From assembly GCA_958450365.1 (NCBI GenBank), contig CAUEEP010000890.1:452501-516500 (forward strand): a DNA stretch of 64,000 bases. Reading direction: 5' to 3'. The translations under genes were made by a program, and so were the position numbers. The stretch's first letter is position 1. The number at the start of each line of letters is the position of its first letter. A model generated the notes under the pieces. The model was given only the letters and a program-made list of their open reading frames with translations. It did no database searches and was not told where the DNA came from. The DNA is from Mesorhabditis belari. Its lineage: Eukaryota > Nematoda > Chromadorea > Rhabditida > Rhabditidae. Below are positions 33,401 to 44,650 of the stretch, piece after piece.

Positions 33401-36400
33401 TTCTTTAATTTGCGTAATCCTGGACAACTCTGTATGTACAGTAACCCTTGCAATGGCAGAAATTCCGTTTTTATCAACTCACTCGTAACACACATGAGCC
33501 CATTAGCAAGGTTTCCGCGACATGGCTCACACGCGGCTTTCCCGCCGACACTCTGAAAGTTTTAGATCATCACTTTTAAATGATTCCCTAGTTGATAAGG
33601 TTTAAAATCTAAAGTAATAGCAACAACTGAGAAGTGTTAGTGTTTGCTTTAGCTACTGTAGTTTTAGCTACTGTAGGCCTAGCTATTGCAACCTCAGCTA
33701 CTGTAGGCCTAGCTATTGCAATCTCAGCTACTGTAGGCCTAGCTATTGCAACCTCAGCTACTGTAGGCCTAGCTATTGCAATCTCAGCTACTGTAGGCCT
33801 AGCTATTGCAACCTCAGCTACTGTAGGCCTAGCTATTGCAATCTCAGCTACTGTAGGCCTAGCTATTGCAACCTCAGCTACTGTAGGCCTAGCTATTGCA
33901 ATCTCAGCTACTGTAGGCCTAGCTATTGCAACCTCAGCTACTGTAGGCCTAGCTATTGCAATCTCAGCTACTGTAGGCCTAGCTATTGCAACCTCAGCTA
34001 CTGTAGGCCTAGCTATTGCAATCTCAGCTACTGTAGGCCTAGCTATTGCAACCTCAGCTACTGTAGGCCTAGCTATTGCAATCTCAGCTACTGTAGGCCT
34101 AGCTATTGCAACCTCAGCTACTGTAGGCCTAGCTATTGCAATCTCAGCTACTGTAGGCCTAGCTATTGCAACCTCAGCTACTGTAGGCTTGGCTATTGCA
34201 ACCTCAGCTACTGTAGGCCTAGCTATTGCAATCTCAGCTACTGTAGGCCTAGCTATTGCAACCTCAGCTACTGTAGGCCTAGCTATTGCAACCTCAGCTA
34301 CTGTAGGCTTGGCTATTGCAACCTCAGCTACTGTAGGCCTAGCTATTGCAATCTCAGCTCCTGTAGGCTTAGTTACCGTAGCCAAAATCCTATCAATGAT
34401 TCTTTATCAATGAGATTACTATAACTAAATAACTACAAATTACTTTTTATATAGATTTTTTTGTTTTTCTTGTTTTTCTTTTACGTTCAACATGAGTTTC
34501 AAATCGAAATTTTCAGATCTTGACGTTAGTATATTGACGTTATTATTGATTTTCTTTTCAGTTACAACATCAACCGAATTAGATGACGGTAGGGGTTTGA
34601 TAGTTGCTCTTTAAAGAACCTAGCCGAGTCGAAATTACTTGAAAATTATTTGAGATCGTCTCCTGAAAACATGCCACTTTTCTAGAACTACCAGAGCCAG
34701 CCAATCAAAATCCTACCTTACAATCTGCTTGACCATTGCACGGATCTTTTCCATTGCACGGATTTGGCGTTGTTGTTGTGGTGGTGGGTGTGGTTGAAGC
34801 TAAAGGGTTCATTCAGAACTTTACCAGAGATCCAAATATCGATAATACGAAAGCGATCGAAAGAAACTCACTCACTGTCGTCGTTGCGGCTGAAAATGAA
34901 AATGATTACAATAGTTTTCTCAAATTCTTCATCTATTAGAAAGCACACAAATACCGTACTGTATCAAATGATTGTTTATTTCTGTACAACAGTACAATAT
35001 CTTTATTTCCCTACAACAGTACTATATCTTTATTTCCCTACAACAGTACTATATCTTTATTTCCGTACAACAGTACTATATCTTTCCAGTACTGTATCAA
35101 AACTCACGTTTAAGGCACTCATCATACAAGCACGTGTTTGTTTGAGTTCTCAGCGTTGTGATGTAACTTTGAATCTTCGTGGCACTCGTGTTTGTGGCAA
35201 GAGATTGAGTCGGAATATTCTTCAGAGCGTCTTGAATTCGATTGTATTCCCTTTAAAGTAACATTTAGCATTTACAAAACTATTGAAAATTGAAAAACTT
35301 GAAGGAATTCTTCAAGGTAAACTCAAAAATGATCAAAAAAAACTTTGTTTTCTCTTGATTAGAGAGAATTTACCCAGATTTTTCTTCAAATTTTGAGCAA
35401 TCTTGTCACTCATTGCTCTATTCTGAGCTCGAATTTGTTCTTAAATTTGTTCTTAAAGAAGTTTTGTTTAAGAAAAACGTGAAAATGTTTCTTAAAAGCG
35501 AAAAAAGAAGATCGAAATTGGATAAAAATAGAGAAAAAGATTATGGTAGTTGGGGAGGTTTTAGATAACGAGTAGCTGTTTATTTTTAACGAGTAGCTGC
35601 TTGTTTTTAATGAGTAGTTGCTTGTTTTTAACGAGTAGCTGCTTGTTTTTAACGAGTTGCCGCTTGTTTTTAGAAACTAGATTCAATTCTGTGCAATTCT
35701 GTGAAAGTGCTCAAATTAGAACATTGGGACATCTCCAATCCTCGATTTATGAGTTTCACACTTGTCTCACACACTTGTACTGGGAGTTGCTGGATAGCAA
35801 GACGACCGTTAATGCAATCAAATCCAGTGGACAGTTGGGAAGTTCTGGATCATGAGTAATGAGCCTGAAGAAGAATAGGCCCTTCAGGTCAAAGATCGTT
35901 TTCATCCACGACAACGCGCTCATCTTGCAAAACTGACTCGCTCTAAAATAAATAGCCTTGTTTGGGAACTTTTGGCGCATTCCCCATACAGTCCGGCTCT
36001 TTTGATTACTATTTATTCCGGACCATGAGTAATGGAGCTTGCGGGAGAACACTTCGATTCGGAAGAGGCAGTCAAAAATTGGCTTTGAAAGTTTTTCGAT
36101 TCAAAACCAAAATCCTACTACGAAAGAGGAATTCGCAAATTGCCTGTAAAATGGGCAGAAGTCGTCAATAATAATGGGAATTATTTGGAATGAATTGATC
36201 GTTTTATATTGAATAAATTTTAGTTCAAAGTCCCGCAGTTTTCAATTCACCAATCCAATAGTATTTCTTTTCATAATGACTCGGAAAACTGTTTGTAAAG
36301 CGGTAAAGCTGGAAAACTGTAACTGGAAAAGGAAAACTGTTTGTAAAGCCACTTACAACCAGTTGATCGTTGATCAGCTTTAACTACTTTAACCGTTGAC

Positions 36401-39400
36401 CAGCACAATCTTTGTACTTAAACCTTTTCCATCAATAATTACTTTTGTGTTTTGTGTGTTGCGGTAATTCTTGGTAGATTCAATTCTGTAGATTCAATTC
36501 TCTAGATTCAATTCTCTAGATTCAATTCTGTAGATTCAATTCTCTAGATTCAATTCTCTAGATTCAATTCTGTAGATTCAATTCTCTAGATTCAATTCTG
36601 TAGATTCAATTCTGTAGATTCAATTCTGTAGATTCAATTCTCTAGATTCAATTCTCTAGATTCAATTCTCTAGATTCAATTCTGTAGATTCAATTCTGTA
36701 GATTCAATTCTGTAGATTCAATTCTCTAGATTCAATTCTCTAGATTCAATTCTCTAGATTCAATTCTGTAGATTCAATTCTGTAGATTCAATTCTGTAGA
36801 TTCAATTCTCTAGATTCAATTCTCTAAATTCAACTCTGTAGATTCAATTCTGTAGATTCAATTCTGTAGATTCAATTCTCTAGATTCAACTCTGTAGATT
36901 CAATTCTCTAGATTCAATTCTGTAGATTCAATTCTCTAGATTCAATTCTGTAGATTCAATTCTGTAGATTCAATTCTGTGCAATTCTAGATTGAAAATAA
37001 AGATGCTGACTATCGATCGATCGATCAGAAAAGCTCGATGATCAATGTTTTGGATTATTTTGATCACTAGTCTGTCATTCAATTAGAATCATTTTTCAAT
37101 TCTCCATTCTTTCTTTTGTATTCTTTCTCTTTTCCTTTCACTCACCGAATTTGGAACAACAAATGGAGCAAAAAACACTCACTTAATCGCGTCCTGCACA
37201 CTGTTATTGAGCTCGTTAAACTTTTCCTCAATATCCTTCACATCGTTCGTATTTGTCAAATTTTGATACTCGTTTTGTTCGTTTTCAAGAAGTGCTCTAA
37301 AGTTTTAACTGAAGATGGGACTTTCTTTCCCAATTTATCGAAAAAAAACCCCACTGATCAGTGGCCAAGATTCCCTCTTGTTGTTGCATAAACGCTTTGC
37401 TGAGACGAGGAACCTGTAGAAGATAAATCTTGCCTTGTCTTGTCTTGTCTTATCTTATCTTATCTTATCTTATCTTATCTTATCTTTCCTTATCAAGATT
37501 TTCTATAAATAGATATCTATTTTTATCTAAAACACTTAGCTGAGTGCTTTGTTTTTAAAATTTCCTTACCTGAAGCAGATATTTGCATCGTCCACCACTG
37601 CATGCCATTGTGACTTCTGAAAAGGTTTGAATTATTCTAGAGAGTCGACTGTACTTAGCCGACTGTACTAGCCGACTGTCGACTGTACTTATTCTAGAGA
37701 GTCGACTGTACTAGCCGACTGTCGACTGTACTTAGCCGACTGTCGACTGTACTTAGCCGACTGTCGACTGTACTAGCCGACTGTCGACTGTACTAGCCGA
37801 CTGTCGACTGTACTTATTCTAGAGAGTCGACTGTACTAGCCGACTGTCGACTGTACTAGCCGACTGTCGACTGTACTTATTCTAGAGAGTCGACTGTACT
37901 AGCCGACTGTCGACTGTACTAGCCGACTGTCGACTGTACTAGCCGACTGTCGACTGTACTAGCCGACTGTCGACTGTACTAGCCGACTGTCGACTGTACT
38001 AGCCGACTGTCGACTGTACTTATTCTAGAGAGTCGACTGTACTAGCCGACTGTCGACTGTACTAGCCGACTGTCGACTGTACTTATTCTAGAGAGTCGAC
38101 TGTACTAGCCGACTGTCGACTGTACTAGCCGACTGTCGACTGTACTTATTCTAGAGAGTCGACTGTACTAGCCGACTGTCGACTGTACTAGCCGACTGTC
38201 GACTGTACTTATTCTAGAGAGTCGACTGTACTTAGCCGACTGGCTAAAAGCGCTGTATCTTAGTTGGGAGATCGATGGTTCAATCCCGCCAGTTATTGGG
38301 TTGGGGAGAATGAGTCGGCGCCGAAATTTAAAGAAACTTTTTGCACCCATAAAACCTTCTTTAAATACACGTTTTGTTTCATCAAAATGGTCCACTATTT
38401 CTCTACAAAATGGCTTTTGAGAGATTCCACAAAGCTTTTCTTTTTTGGGATTTTATGGATTCCCAAACACAGCTAATCAAAATGACAAAAAGTCCGACTC
38501 ATTGCTTGAACAGTTTCTTCCACAGAACCGCCTTCCACAACCTCCTTTGGTGTTTATATAAAAAAGATAGAGCACACTCAATTACATAAGTTACCAAATT
38601 TTCAGGAAGATCCCTCCAACCGTTTACTCTAGATGACAGTTTATCGATTTTGTGAAAAAATGTTCCTTTGTTGAGTTGAGGCGCTGTTTGAGTTCTCTTT
38701 TAAATATTATTTTGTAGAGAATTAGTTACCCTTCTACGGATATCAAACGCATATCATTTGACAAAGTCTGCTATAAGTTTTAGAAATTTCTTTGATTTTC
38801 GGCGCCGACTCATTCTCCCCAACCCAATAGATTGTTAGATTATTAGATTATTAGCTTTTTTCTCTCATCTATATGAGGGTTTTCCCTAAATTTAGAGCTT
38901 AGAGGTATTGTTTGTACCATATTATTTCATATATATTACCATACCTACCGTAAATACTTTAATAATACCCCCTCCGCCCTCGTACAGCCGCGTAGTCGCT
39001 AAGTTTTTAGTATTTCATTTTTTTCAAAGCGCCCGTATTTTCAAAAAATGCGGCTTTGGTATCAAAAAATAGCCCTGAATTTCAGCTATTTTCGATAGAG
39101 AAAGACTTGGGGATTCTAATGATACCAAAAAGATTTAAATTGGATAATCCAACATGAAGAAATTTGAGGTCAAAGTTAGGCAACGGGAAAGTGACGACCC
39201 TTTGCCATTAGCAAACTTTAAGCTCAAATTTCTCGGTGTGCAGTTGTCCAATTTCAATAGTTTTTCTACTAATCGATAGAGAAAGACTTGGGAATTCTAA
39301 TGATACCAAAAATACTTCAATTGAACAAACCAACAGCAAGCATTTAAACGCGCATTGTAGCATAAGCCAGTGTCGAGAAAAACTCGTTCAAAGCTAGACT

Positions 39401-42400
39401 ACGCAACACTCCGCACGGTGATTATGGGGCTGGGGTATTATTTCAGGATTTATGATAGGTATTACCTACCATACCTACATATTACCATACCTTAGAGTTA
39501 TCAAAAGAAGATCCACCCTATTCTAAAACCAAAATTGATGAAATAGATGTTTATTCAAAAATTTGAATAGATTTACAATAGCTTTAGAGCTAAAAGGAGT
39601 ATAAAATTGAAAATCCGAAACCTACGAGCTTTCTTGACAGTGATCGGGATCGGAGTGGTGGTGGTAGTGGTGGTAGTGGTGGTGGTGGGTGCGCCGGCTG
39701 GAATTCAATCCTTTGAAACCTTTGAAACTATTTTGAAGCTAGAAAATCGTAGATAGATCAATTCTGTGTCTTTTTTATCTACAGTTTTCAAGATGATACT
39801 TTTGATCAATTCTATCTAACCAAAGAAAACAAACAAACAAACAAACAAACAAACAAGCAAACAGACAAACAGACAGACGAACAGACGAACAGACAAACAG
39901 ACAGACGAACAGATGAACAAACAAACAACAACTCTACTTTTGATCAATTCTATCTAAACTCACTTGTCCCAGCAGGCGTGGTGTCAGGGTTAGCCGATGG
40001 CGTCAGAGTGGAGGCCGGAGTTGGTCCTGTTACGGTTGATTGGGGTTCAGTACTTGGGTCTAAACAAGTACAAGTCAACAGGATGGTTTGATAATGATTT
40101 TAATTCTATAGATAAATTGATAGAGCGATTCCTGAAAAAATCTCGATACAAAACGTTCTCTGTCAACTGTTCTCTCTCTTTAGCTGCTGTTTTCTTTTCT
40201 GGACTCAATTTTGTCACTCCATTTGTTGTTCAAATCGAATTTTCTTTTATACCATTCGAAAGTTTAAAGTAATTTCTTAAAAACTATATAAAAGTTAAGA
40301 ATTATCTGAGATCTTTTGTCAGTTTTGCAAAGTTTTGAATTATTAACTGAGGCCAAAGCTGACATTCCGAAGCTTTAGGTAACGGAAAAGAGATTAAACA
40401 AGAGATTAAACAAGAGCTTAAGCAAGAGATTAAACAAGAGATTAAACAAGAGATTAAACAAGAGCTTAAACAAGAGCTTAAAGAGCTTAAACAAGAGATT
40501 AAACAAGAGATTAAACAAGAGATTAAACAAGAGCTTAAACAAGAGCTTAAGCAAGAGCTTAAAGAGCTTAAACAAGAGCTTAAACAAGAGCTTAAACAAG
40601 AGCTTAAAGAGCTTAAGCAAGAGCTTAAACAAGAGTTTAAACAAAAGCTATCATTTCCTTAGTTAGTTTTCTATAAACTATTTGATCTTTCTATTCCTAT
40701 TGATTCCCACAATTTCCACAATTCTCTTTTTCTATTCATTTCATTTCCTGTTTCCATAATGGAATTGTGAATGTTTTCCATAATGAAATTGTGAAGTTTC
40801 TCCGGTTTTTATGCTAAATCCTAAAGTTTTCTTCCACTTTCACCAATTTATCTTCCTATTATATCGTTCCGCCCGTTTTCTATTTATCATTTAAGAATAC
40901 ATTTGTTTTCTTTCCATTTCTCTCGACTTTCTTCTACTCAATTGCCTTTAAATCCTTTTGCGTACTGCACTTTTTACGTACGTACGTATTGCATTTAGCT
41001 TTCTCTTTCAAATAAAACCCACAAAATCTTAATCTTCTTGAGTTTTTTTGTCTAATTATTTTCAAAAAGGATTGATGAGTAAAAAGGTATTGGGTAAATA
41101 ATTATTTTCTTTTCTTACCGGGGCTTTCCGTTGTGTGAGTGGCTGTGGCAGGCTGGGTGGCTAGAAAAGATCAATGAGTAAACAGGTAAATGGTTATTTT
41201 CTTTTCTTACCTGGGTTTCCCGTTGTCGAAGTGGCTGCGGAAGGCTGGGTGGCTAGAAAAGATCGATTTCTGGATCGATTTCTGGATCAATTTCTGATCG
41301 ATTCTTGATCAATTTCTGGATCGATTTCTGGATCAATTTCTGGATCAATTTCTGGATGAATCCAGTTAAATCTCAAATCATTTACCTAACTGGATCATTT
41401 TTATTTTCTGTACAAGTACACAAGATCAATTTTGGTCTGCTATAATACCAATTTTAAGTATCAATGTGATTTCTAGCATAAGAGTATCCATTCCTTGAGC
41501 TACTGTACGATTTTCATACATTAGAATCAATAAATGTACAGTAAAGTTCTCTGATTTGATACAAATCTAGCATTTAACACTTGTAAATCATAAAGGTGAT
41601 GATAAAGAACTGATTTTATCGTTCTTATCGTACGATATTGTCAATGATGTTCGTTGGCGTCAAAGTCAATGATTGTACAGGTTATCCTGTTGCTAGAAGC
41701 TGCTTTGCTTTTGTTTTTTGCTTTTGTTTCAAACTCACAACCCTTATCCACATAAATAAATATACAATTGATTGAGCGATCAAAGCAAAATCACCTTTTG
41801 TACCAGTTGAGCCTAAAACTAATATTTCCAAATATATTTTGATTTTAAAAAAAACCTTGCATTGTCGAACTTTGCGGCAAACTGGTACCTAAATTTTCTC
41901 AGTTAAAACCATAAAAGCTTTTATTTAAAATATTCAATAATATTGGAGATTTTGAATTCAAAACCTTGCGTTGTCGAACTTCCATCGACGCCAACTAAAT
42001 TCTTCAATAAGTTTTAAATATTCAGGCAAAGCACAACAAACAAAAAGAAAAATTTCAGCATTTCCTTACCACTGCTGCTGGATGGTGGATCTAAAATGAA
42101 ATTTTCAGTTTTATTCCCAAAAATTGAAATCAAACCGCTTGCCACGGATGAGACAACGGTGGATGGGGAGCTGGAAGCCTAAAAACATTTATTCTTTAAA
42201 GAATTGTAAGACAATTATTCAGTTAAATGTTTCATTTTTCTACTTTCTACTGTACTCTATTTATAGTTCTACAGTAGTTCTTATTTGTCTTATTTGTCTT
42301 ATTTCTTATTTGGCTTATTTCTTATTTCTTATTTATCTTATTTCTTATTTCTTATTTGGCTTATTTCTTATTTGGCTTATTTCTTATTTCTTATTTGGCT

Positions 42401-44445
42401 TATTTCTTATTTGTCTTATTTCTTATTTGTCTTATTTCTTATTTATCTTATTTCTTATTTCTTATTTATCCTATTTCTTATTTCTTATTTATCTTATTTC
42501 TACAGTTCTTCTTCTAAAGACGAGCTCTTATTTGTTTGAGCTTGAAATCTAAGCTCCAATTTGGCTCTAGTATTCGAAATTAGAGTGTGTTCGCATTTCG
42601 CAAATCGCAAATCGCAAGTAATACGCTTTTTTTTTAAAACGCACACTTAGGAAAAATTACCGTACGAGTAATCGAGTTAAATGAGAAACTTTTGGCGAGA
42701 ATTATTGCAAAAAATTGACTCAAAAATCATGAGCGCTGAGTTATATACGATTTCTTTTAAAGATATTCAACTGTTTAACTGATTTCGGTGGGGAAAATCT
42801 CTTCAAATGGAAAGATATTGAATTTAATCGACGTGTAAAGAGGATTACTCGTAGTTACTCGGCGGAAAAGGTCGATTAATCGAGTAAAGAATTACGAATT
42901 ACGAATTAGGCAAAATTTTACTCAAGTAATTATTTACTGGCTATTTACTGGCGATTTTGAATAGATTGTGTTCCTTCCGAGTAATTATTTACAATATTAC
43001 TCGGAAGGAACACAGTTGGTGACGATTTTACAGTTTCCAAGCTTTTGCAGAAGCTCAACTCTCAAAGCCCCCACTAGATCTCATCGTCAGCTACATTTTC
43101 CGACCCCACATCGATAGGTTCTGATAAGCGGTTCTCGAGATTTCAAGGAATTTAGGCGACGCTCACGGTGCACTAGTATTAGAGAAAATACGGTATAAAA
43201 AACAAAGAAAACAAAGAAAAAAACTATACTTAAAGCATAGAAACAGGTACAAAATCCTAGAAGATTCTAGAAGAAATAGTAAAATCTGAAAGAAAATAGA
43301 GTTCTAGGATTAGCAAGGCTCTTTAACAAGCAAGGCTCTTTAACAAGCAAGGCTCTTTAACAAGCAAGGCTCTTTAACAAGCAAGGCTCTTTAACAAGCA
43401 AGGTTCTTTAACAAGCAAGGCTCTTTAACAAGCAAGGCTCTTTAACAAGCAAGGCTCTTTAACAAGCAAGGCTCTTTAACAATCAAGGCTCTTTAACCCA
43501 TTCGAAACCGAAGCGTTTTTTCTTTTTTTTCGTCTGCGGACCAAGCCCTTTTTTGACATTTTTGACTCCGAAGCAGTTTATTTATGGTTGGAAAGATGTA
43601 AGAGAGTCTCCTACACTATTTATTTTTGATGAAGAACGATTTGGATTTGACTTCAGTACTTTTCAAGATCCTATCGATTATTATTCTTATTTTATCGACG
43701 ACAAATTAATCAATATGTTAGTAGGCGAATCTAATAAACATGGAAAAAGGAAAACAAACTGGCAGGATTTCGATGTAAAATCTTTGAAGCTCTTCCTGGC
43801 TCTGTATCTTCAAATGGGAATCGTCAAATTACCGAGGATTCGTGACTACTGGAGTAGCAGGCCTGGGTTAGGAGGATTTTTCCCACATTACGTCAAGAGC
43901 AAAATTTGAATCTATTCTTCTTCGAAACCTGCGCTTTTGTGATAATGAACTGGATTCTGCAGGAGATCGGCTTTATAAGATTAGAGCTATTATGGAAAAT
44001 TTCAATGCAAAACCAGAGGCTGCATTGATGCCGGGTAAATATGACACATCTTTTTCGCCCACGTAATTTGTAGATCTGTTACAATTCGAATATACATGTA
44101 ATGCTGAAAAACAGCAAAAAAAAAAAAAAAAACAATTAATTGAATGAAAATAGCTCAATTAGCGCTGCAGCGAATAATCGCTGCTGCGGTCCGTTCCTGA
44201 GTTTTTGCTGCAGCGATTGTTCGCTGCAGAAGTTTCGAATGGGTTAACAAGCAAGACTTTAGCATCGACTATAACTAGAATCAAATCAGAAAAGAGATTT
44301 CTTTCAAATCTAGCGCAATCGTTTATCTGCTTTTGATGCTTTTAAGTAAATAAACGATCCCAAAGCACCGGTTTTTAAAACATAAAATTCCACTTACATA
44401 AACACTCGCCAGCAACAACAACCCACACAGCATAAAGCCTCTCAT
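30418..44445 (-). CDS. secreted Thr/Ser-rich, coiled-coil, Cys-rich and CUB-like protein
   Basis: 18 exons, 5' to 3': 44445-44398, 42178-42136, 42090-42070, 41252-41211, 41160-41119, 40059-39964, 39697-39626, 37616-37570, 37413-37355, 37296-37183, 35250-35108, 34890-34873, 34799-34717, 33552-33483, 31361-31192, 31038-30962, 30855-30747, 30450-30418. Every junction agrees in phase; about 428 aa. Signal peptide MRGFMLCGLLLLASVY; a mucin-like Ser/Thr/Pro region coded by small phase-1 exons, two of them 42-nt near-duplicates, and a run of 11 Thr; VTMACSGGRCKYLLQ; an acidic heptad-like helix (DVKDIEEKFNELNNSVQDAI); a second Thr linker; a Cys-rich EGF-like piece (NPCNGKDPCNGQADC); then a CUB-like domain (SGSWLVSPGFNITDKGSPQP, LACEWTLKVNDGATYLAL). 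Probably extracellular matrix or surface coat. Exon 15 might instead run on to the donor near 31127. Introns are packed with arrays and transposons. Confidence 0.88.
31806..31986. repeat. 14-bp array GATCAGCTACTCAA inside a transposase frame
   Basis: About 13 units. Because 14 is not a multiple of 3, it translates as a 14-residue period in all frames. It interrupts the helix-turn-helix region of the Tc1-like transposase. Confidence 0.95.
32865..33252. repeat. 30-bp telomere-derived array
   Basis: Units of GAGAGCCTAAGCCCAAACCT + TAGGCCCAAA: degenerate GCCTAA hexamers organised into a 30-bp higher-order unit, preceded by a GACTTAGTGCGARG...CTTCGCACTAAGTC hairpin (32851-32893). Confidence 0.92.
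33650..34378. repeat. 60-bp higher-order array of a 30-bp unit
   Basis: GCTACTGTAGGCCTAGCTAT + TGCAACCTCA alternates with the same unit carrying ATCTCA, giving a regular A/B dimer over about 24 units. The regularity breaks near 34190-34320. It has an ORF on each strand (TVGLAIA, PTVAEVAI). It fills most of intron 13 of the CUB-like gene, so I take it as non-coding. Confidence 0.93.
35665..36258 (+). mobile_element. mariner family 2, 3' half, decayed
   Basis: The right end is the inverse of TTGGGTTGGTGAATTGAAAA with TA after it. Upstream are fragments of the catalytic domain (YWELLDSKTTVNAIKSSG, FIHDNA...) with several stops; the final block is at about 35985-36020. It lies in the intron between exons 10 and 11 of the CUB-like gene. 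A copy with longer frames is at 52190-53185. Confidence 0.8.
36475..36988. repeat. 14-bp array GATTCAATTCTSTA
   Basis: About 36 units; TCTGTA and TCTCTA variants are interspersed in runs. In the intron between exons 10 and 11 of the CUB-like gene. Confidence 0.96.
37430..37492. repeat. (TTATC)/(TTGTC) pentamer run
   Basis: About 12 pentamers between exons 8 and 9 of the CUB-like gene. Confidence 0.9.
37640..38240. repeat. satellite-like array of GTCGACTGTACTAGCCGACT
   Basis: 20-bp units, with longer units carrying TTATTCTAGAGA at irregular intervals, so a simple higher-order pattern is visible. The unit contains TTAGCCGACTG, and the array runs without a break into the tRNA-like sequence at 38238, whose D-arm region reads TTAGCCGACTGGCTAAAAGC. 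It lies in the intron between exons 7 and 8 of the CUB-like gene. Confidence 0.93.
38225..38295 (+). tRNA. tRNA-like sequence at the edge of a satellite, cut by a MITE
   Basis: A-box-like TTAGCCGACTGGCTAAAAGC, then GCGCTGTATCTTAGTTGGGA and B box GATGGTTCAATCCCGCC. GACTGGC (38238) and GCCAGTT (38289) are complementary (one G-T pair). The MITE at 38296 begins immediately after. The array on its 5' side repeats its A-box region. Not a complete cloverleaf. Confidence 0.42.
38296..38827. mobile_element. MITE (TTGGGTTGGGGAGAATGAGT), copy 1
   Basis: 532 bp with about 30-bp inverted ends (TTGGGTTGGGGAGAATGAGT, then CGGCGCCGAAA) and TA duplications. No transposase. The copy at 63387-63907 is in the opposite orientation, and both copies sit in or against tRNA-like sequences. 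Confidence 0.9.
38944..39452. mobile_element. CCGTAAATACTG MITE with a nested element
   Basis: The MITE halves (38944-39090 and about 39345-39452) are separated by 39091-39345, which has inverted GATAGAGAAAGACTTGGGRA / ATTCTAATGATACCAAAAA arms and the AATTTCTCGGTGTGCAGTTG word of the dispersed family also at 47500 and 50995. In the intron between exons 7 and 8 of the CUB-like gene. Confidence 0.75.
39826..39928. repeat. (AAAC)n / (AGAC)n run
   Basis: Tetramers AAAC, AGAC and GAAC; in the intron between exons 6 and 7 of the CUB-like gene. Confidence 0.9.
40385..40645. repeat. 12-bp array AAACAAGAGMTT
   Basis: About 22 units; the LLFKLLFK frame on the minus strand is a repeat translation. In the intron between exons 5 and 6 of the CUB-like gene. 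Confidence 0.95.
41270..41358. repeat. TTTCTGGATCRA array
   Basis: Seven 10-12-bp units between exons 3 and 4 of the CUB-like gene. 41360-42060 has no other feature. Confidence 0.85.
42275..42505. repeat. TTATTTCTTATTTGGC array
   Basis: 8- and 16-bp units in intron 1 of the CUB-like gene; the hydrophobic ORFs (YFLFLIYLIS) are repeat translations. Confidence 0.93.
42970..43197. mobile_element. second copy of the CCGTATTCTCTCTAATAC MITE, plus a hairpin
   Basis: The right end ATTAGAGAAAATACGGTA is clear. The left end abuts a hairpin (GTGTTCCTTCCGAGTAATTA...TTACTCGGAAGGAACAC, 42970-43014). The interior matches 23222-23437 in inverse orientation. Confidence 0.7.
43308..43495. repeat. 17-bp array AAGGCTCTTTAACAAGC
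   Basis: 11 units. The piggyBac copy next to it used the TTAA in the last unit as its target; a unit remnant (TTAACAAGCAAG) resumes at 44244. Confidence 0.95.
43493..44247 (+). mobile_element. piggyBac element, internally deleted, copy 2
   Basis: Same ends, target type and internal deletion as 25016-25759. The N-terminal transposase segment 43553-43909 is intact over about 118 codons (FIDDKLINMLVGESNKHGKR, LKLFLALYLQMGIVKLPRIR) and then shifts frame. It keeps the GCTCTGTATCTTCAAATGGG word that copy 1 has lost. In intron 1 of the minus-strand CUB-like gene. Confidence 0.93.
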
Positions 44446-44650
44446 TTCTGTAAATATGCAAATTTTTAAGTAAATGTAAATGCGAAAAACGTTTAAGTGT
44501 CTAGTTATTTATTTAAATTTTCAAAAAAAAAAAAGCTTGAAAAGTTTAGAGACTTTGTAAAGTTTAAAAGGGATATTGAATAAAGAAAGGACACTAGCTT
44601 TATCTTATTAGATCTAGATTACATTACATGACAGATCTAGATTACATCTA

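Larger units (their letters stand above)
31440..33435 (+). mobile_element. decayed Tc1/mariner-superfamily element
   Basis: The transposase remnant starts near 31605 with a helix-turn-helix segment (MAKKSLYQDAIIDLHKRD, then ISKRLMICKQLVYAIKRF). It is broken by a 14-bp array and resumes with stops and shifts; 32215-32345 reads DRKILFTDEKLFYVEQF, with NHQSNRTYAKTQSRQS, the first-aspartate block of Tc1-like DDE enzymes. Termini are uncertain: GTAATCCTGGAC occurs at 31455 and 33416 in the same orientation, with an inverse CAAGTCCAGG at 31430. It is inserted in the intron between exons 14 and 15 of the minus-strand CUB-like gene. Confidence 0.75.

Noticed and set aside
33609..34413. 258-259-aa ORFs on both strands (VAEVAIARPT / GLAIATSATV)
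   Set aside because: Pure translations of a 30-bp array whose length is a multiple of 3. The array lies in an intron of a well-supported minus-strand gene.
35601..36171. Several 70-100-aa ORFs
   Set aside because: Fragments and shadows of a decayed mariner family 2 copy.
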